Positions 9,370 through 10,155 of a stretch of 10,155 bases of DNA are shown here, piece after piece; position 1 is the stretch's first letter, and the number at the start of each line of letters is the position of its first letter. This stretch comes from Streptococcaceae bacterium (GTDB taxonomy: Bacteria > Bacillota > Bacilli > Lactobacillales > Streptococcaceae). Where the stretch lies: positions 1-10,155 of the forward strand of contig CADFQU010000018.1 in assembly GCA_902836505.1 (NCBI GenBank), read 5' to 3'. Below the pieces are notes generated by a model, which worked only from the letters and a program-made list of their open reading frames with translations, had not been told where the DNA came from and did no database searches. The translations under genes were made by a program, and so were the position numbers.

Positions 9370-9379
9370 CTATTTTTTT
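9348..9379 (-). other. candidate -1 frameshift site at the end of glgB
   Basis: The last sense codons of glgB read ACA AAA AAA before the TAG, so A AAA AAA (9373-9379) is a slippery heptamer in the correct frame. Nine bases later GTGATC and GATCGC (9358-9363 and 9348-9353) can form a 6-bp hairpin with a 4-base loop and one G-T pair. After a -1 shift the frame is open for 43 codons, to a TGA at 9242-9244 inside glgC. The elements are seen; use as a recoding site is inference. A lost A in the homopolymer, real or from sequencing, would look the same. Confidence 0.35.
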
Positions 9380-10155
9380 GTTTTAGACACATTGGAACGA
9401 AGTTTTCGTTTCACTTTCCATACACTAGCTCCAAGAGCCGGTAAAGTAAAGGTTAAGGTTTGTGGATAATCTTTCCATAATCCCTCTTGAGTCTTCACTT
9501 CTTGGTTGTGCTCTTTCCAGACACCTCCCCATTTCTCTAATTCTGTATTCCAAATTTCTTCATAGACCCCAGCTACAGGGACACCGACCGTAAAGTCCTT
9601 GCGCTCTACTGGTGCCATATTAAAGATACAAAGCAGATGGTTTCCTTTTTTATCCTTACGAGTAAAGGTCAAAACACTTTGATCTCGGTTATCCGCATCA
9701 ATAATCTCAATACCATCATAGCTATCATCAATTTCCCACAACATCTTATTGTCTTTGTAGAATTGATTGAGCTGTGAAGTAAACTCTTGCATCTTGCGGT
9801 TCATGTCATCGTCCAGATTAGACCATTCTAGCTGTTCTTCAGACTTCCATTCTAAAAATTGGCCGAACTCAGAACCCATGAAGAGCAATTTCTTACCTGG
9901 GTGACAAATCTGATAAGTCAAGAGATTGCGCAAGCCAGCGAACTGGTTGTAGCGATCTCCCCACATCTTATGCATGAGGCTCTTTTTGCCATGCACCACT
10001 TCATCGTGAGAAAACGGCAACAAGAAATTCTCAGAGAAGGCATACATAAAGCTAAAGGTCACCAAATTGAAATCAAATTTCCGGTAAATAGGATCTTCCT
10101 CGTAGAAGCGAAGGATATCATTCATCCATCCCATATTCCACTTGTAGTCAAAACC
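9370..10155 (-). CDS. glgB: 1,4-alpha-glucan branching enzyme, 3' part only
   Basis: GlgB cuts alpha-1,4-glucan and re-joins the piece by an alpha-1,6 bond, making glycogen branches. The right edge of the window cuts the gene; 261 C-terminal residues are visible, and the frame is open to the edge (it begins [13 protein letters not shown], a typical GlgB segment). SHDEVVHGK carries GH13 conserved region IV, with the third catalytic aspartate and its histidine. [15 protein letters not shown] follows, and the last 100 or so residues form the C-terminal amylase-type beta domain ending in [10 protein letters not shown]. The two other catalytic carboxylates lie outside. The annotated end is a TAG right after an A7 run; a longer form reaching glgC is possible by a -1 shift. 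Confidence 0.97.
   Translation of the reverse strand, partial: GFDYKWNMGWMNDILRFYEEDPIYRKFDFNLVTFSFMYAFSENFLLPFSHDEVVHGKKSLMHKMWGDRYNQFAGLRNLLTYQICHPGKKLLFMGSEFGQFLEWKSEEQLEWSNLDDDMNRKMQEFTSQLNQFYKDNKMLWEIDDSYDGIEIIDADNRDQSVLTFTRKDKKGNHLLCIFNMAPVERKDFTVGVPVAGVYEEIWNTELEKWGGVWKEHNQEVKTQEGLWKDYPQTLTFTLPALGASVWKVKRKLRSNVSKTKK

Overview
The window is from a Streptococcus, most likely an oral/viridans species. The evidence is the F-type ATP synthase gene order with subunit c first and no atpI (atpE-atpB-atpF-atpH-atpA-atpG-atpD), a short 66-residue subunit c, subunit sequences of recognisably streptococcal type, a glgC/glgD paralogue pair, and low-GC base composition with strong AGGAGG-type ribosome binding sites. 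All genes lie on the minus strand, so the biological order runs from right to left. Both ends cut through genes (glgB at the right, atpD at the left), so this looks like a complete short contig.

Right half (10155 down to about 5521): a glycogen synthesis operon. In transcription order it holds glgB (3' part only), glgC, glgD and glgA, closed by a strong intrinsic terminator just behind glgA. GlgC, probably with the non-catalytic paralogue GlgD, makes ADP-glucose; GlgA polymerises it into alpha-1,4-glucan; GlgB adds alpha-1,6 branches. No glgP lies behind glgA, although some streptococci have one there. At the end of glgB an A7 run sits exactly in a -1 slippery frame, and the shifted frame stays open into glgC.

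Middle (about 5515 to 4746): a broken gene remnant followed by the atp control region. The remnant keeps one reading frame with two TAA stops and resembles the C-terminal end of a large streptococcal M26-type (IgA1 protease/Zmp) surface zinc metalloprotease. It begins directly against the glgA terminator and has its own terminator. Two candidate promoters, a small inverted repeat and a cre-like palindrome then precede atpE.

Left half (4745 down to 1): the F1Fo ATPase operon, c, a, b, delta, alpha, gamma, then the start of beta. In streptococci this enzyme mainly works as a proton-pumping ATPase supporting pH homeostasis and acid tolerance. Spacing is tight (a 1-base overlap, or 15 to 32 bases) except for an 88-base atpG-atpD gap holding a hairpin. 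atpA and atpB start with TTG. The atpD frame has a TAA at codon 62 together with several unexpected residues in the last 60 bases of the contig, which suggests poor sequence at the contig edge more than a real mutation.
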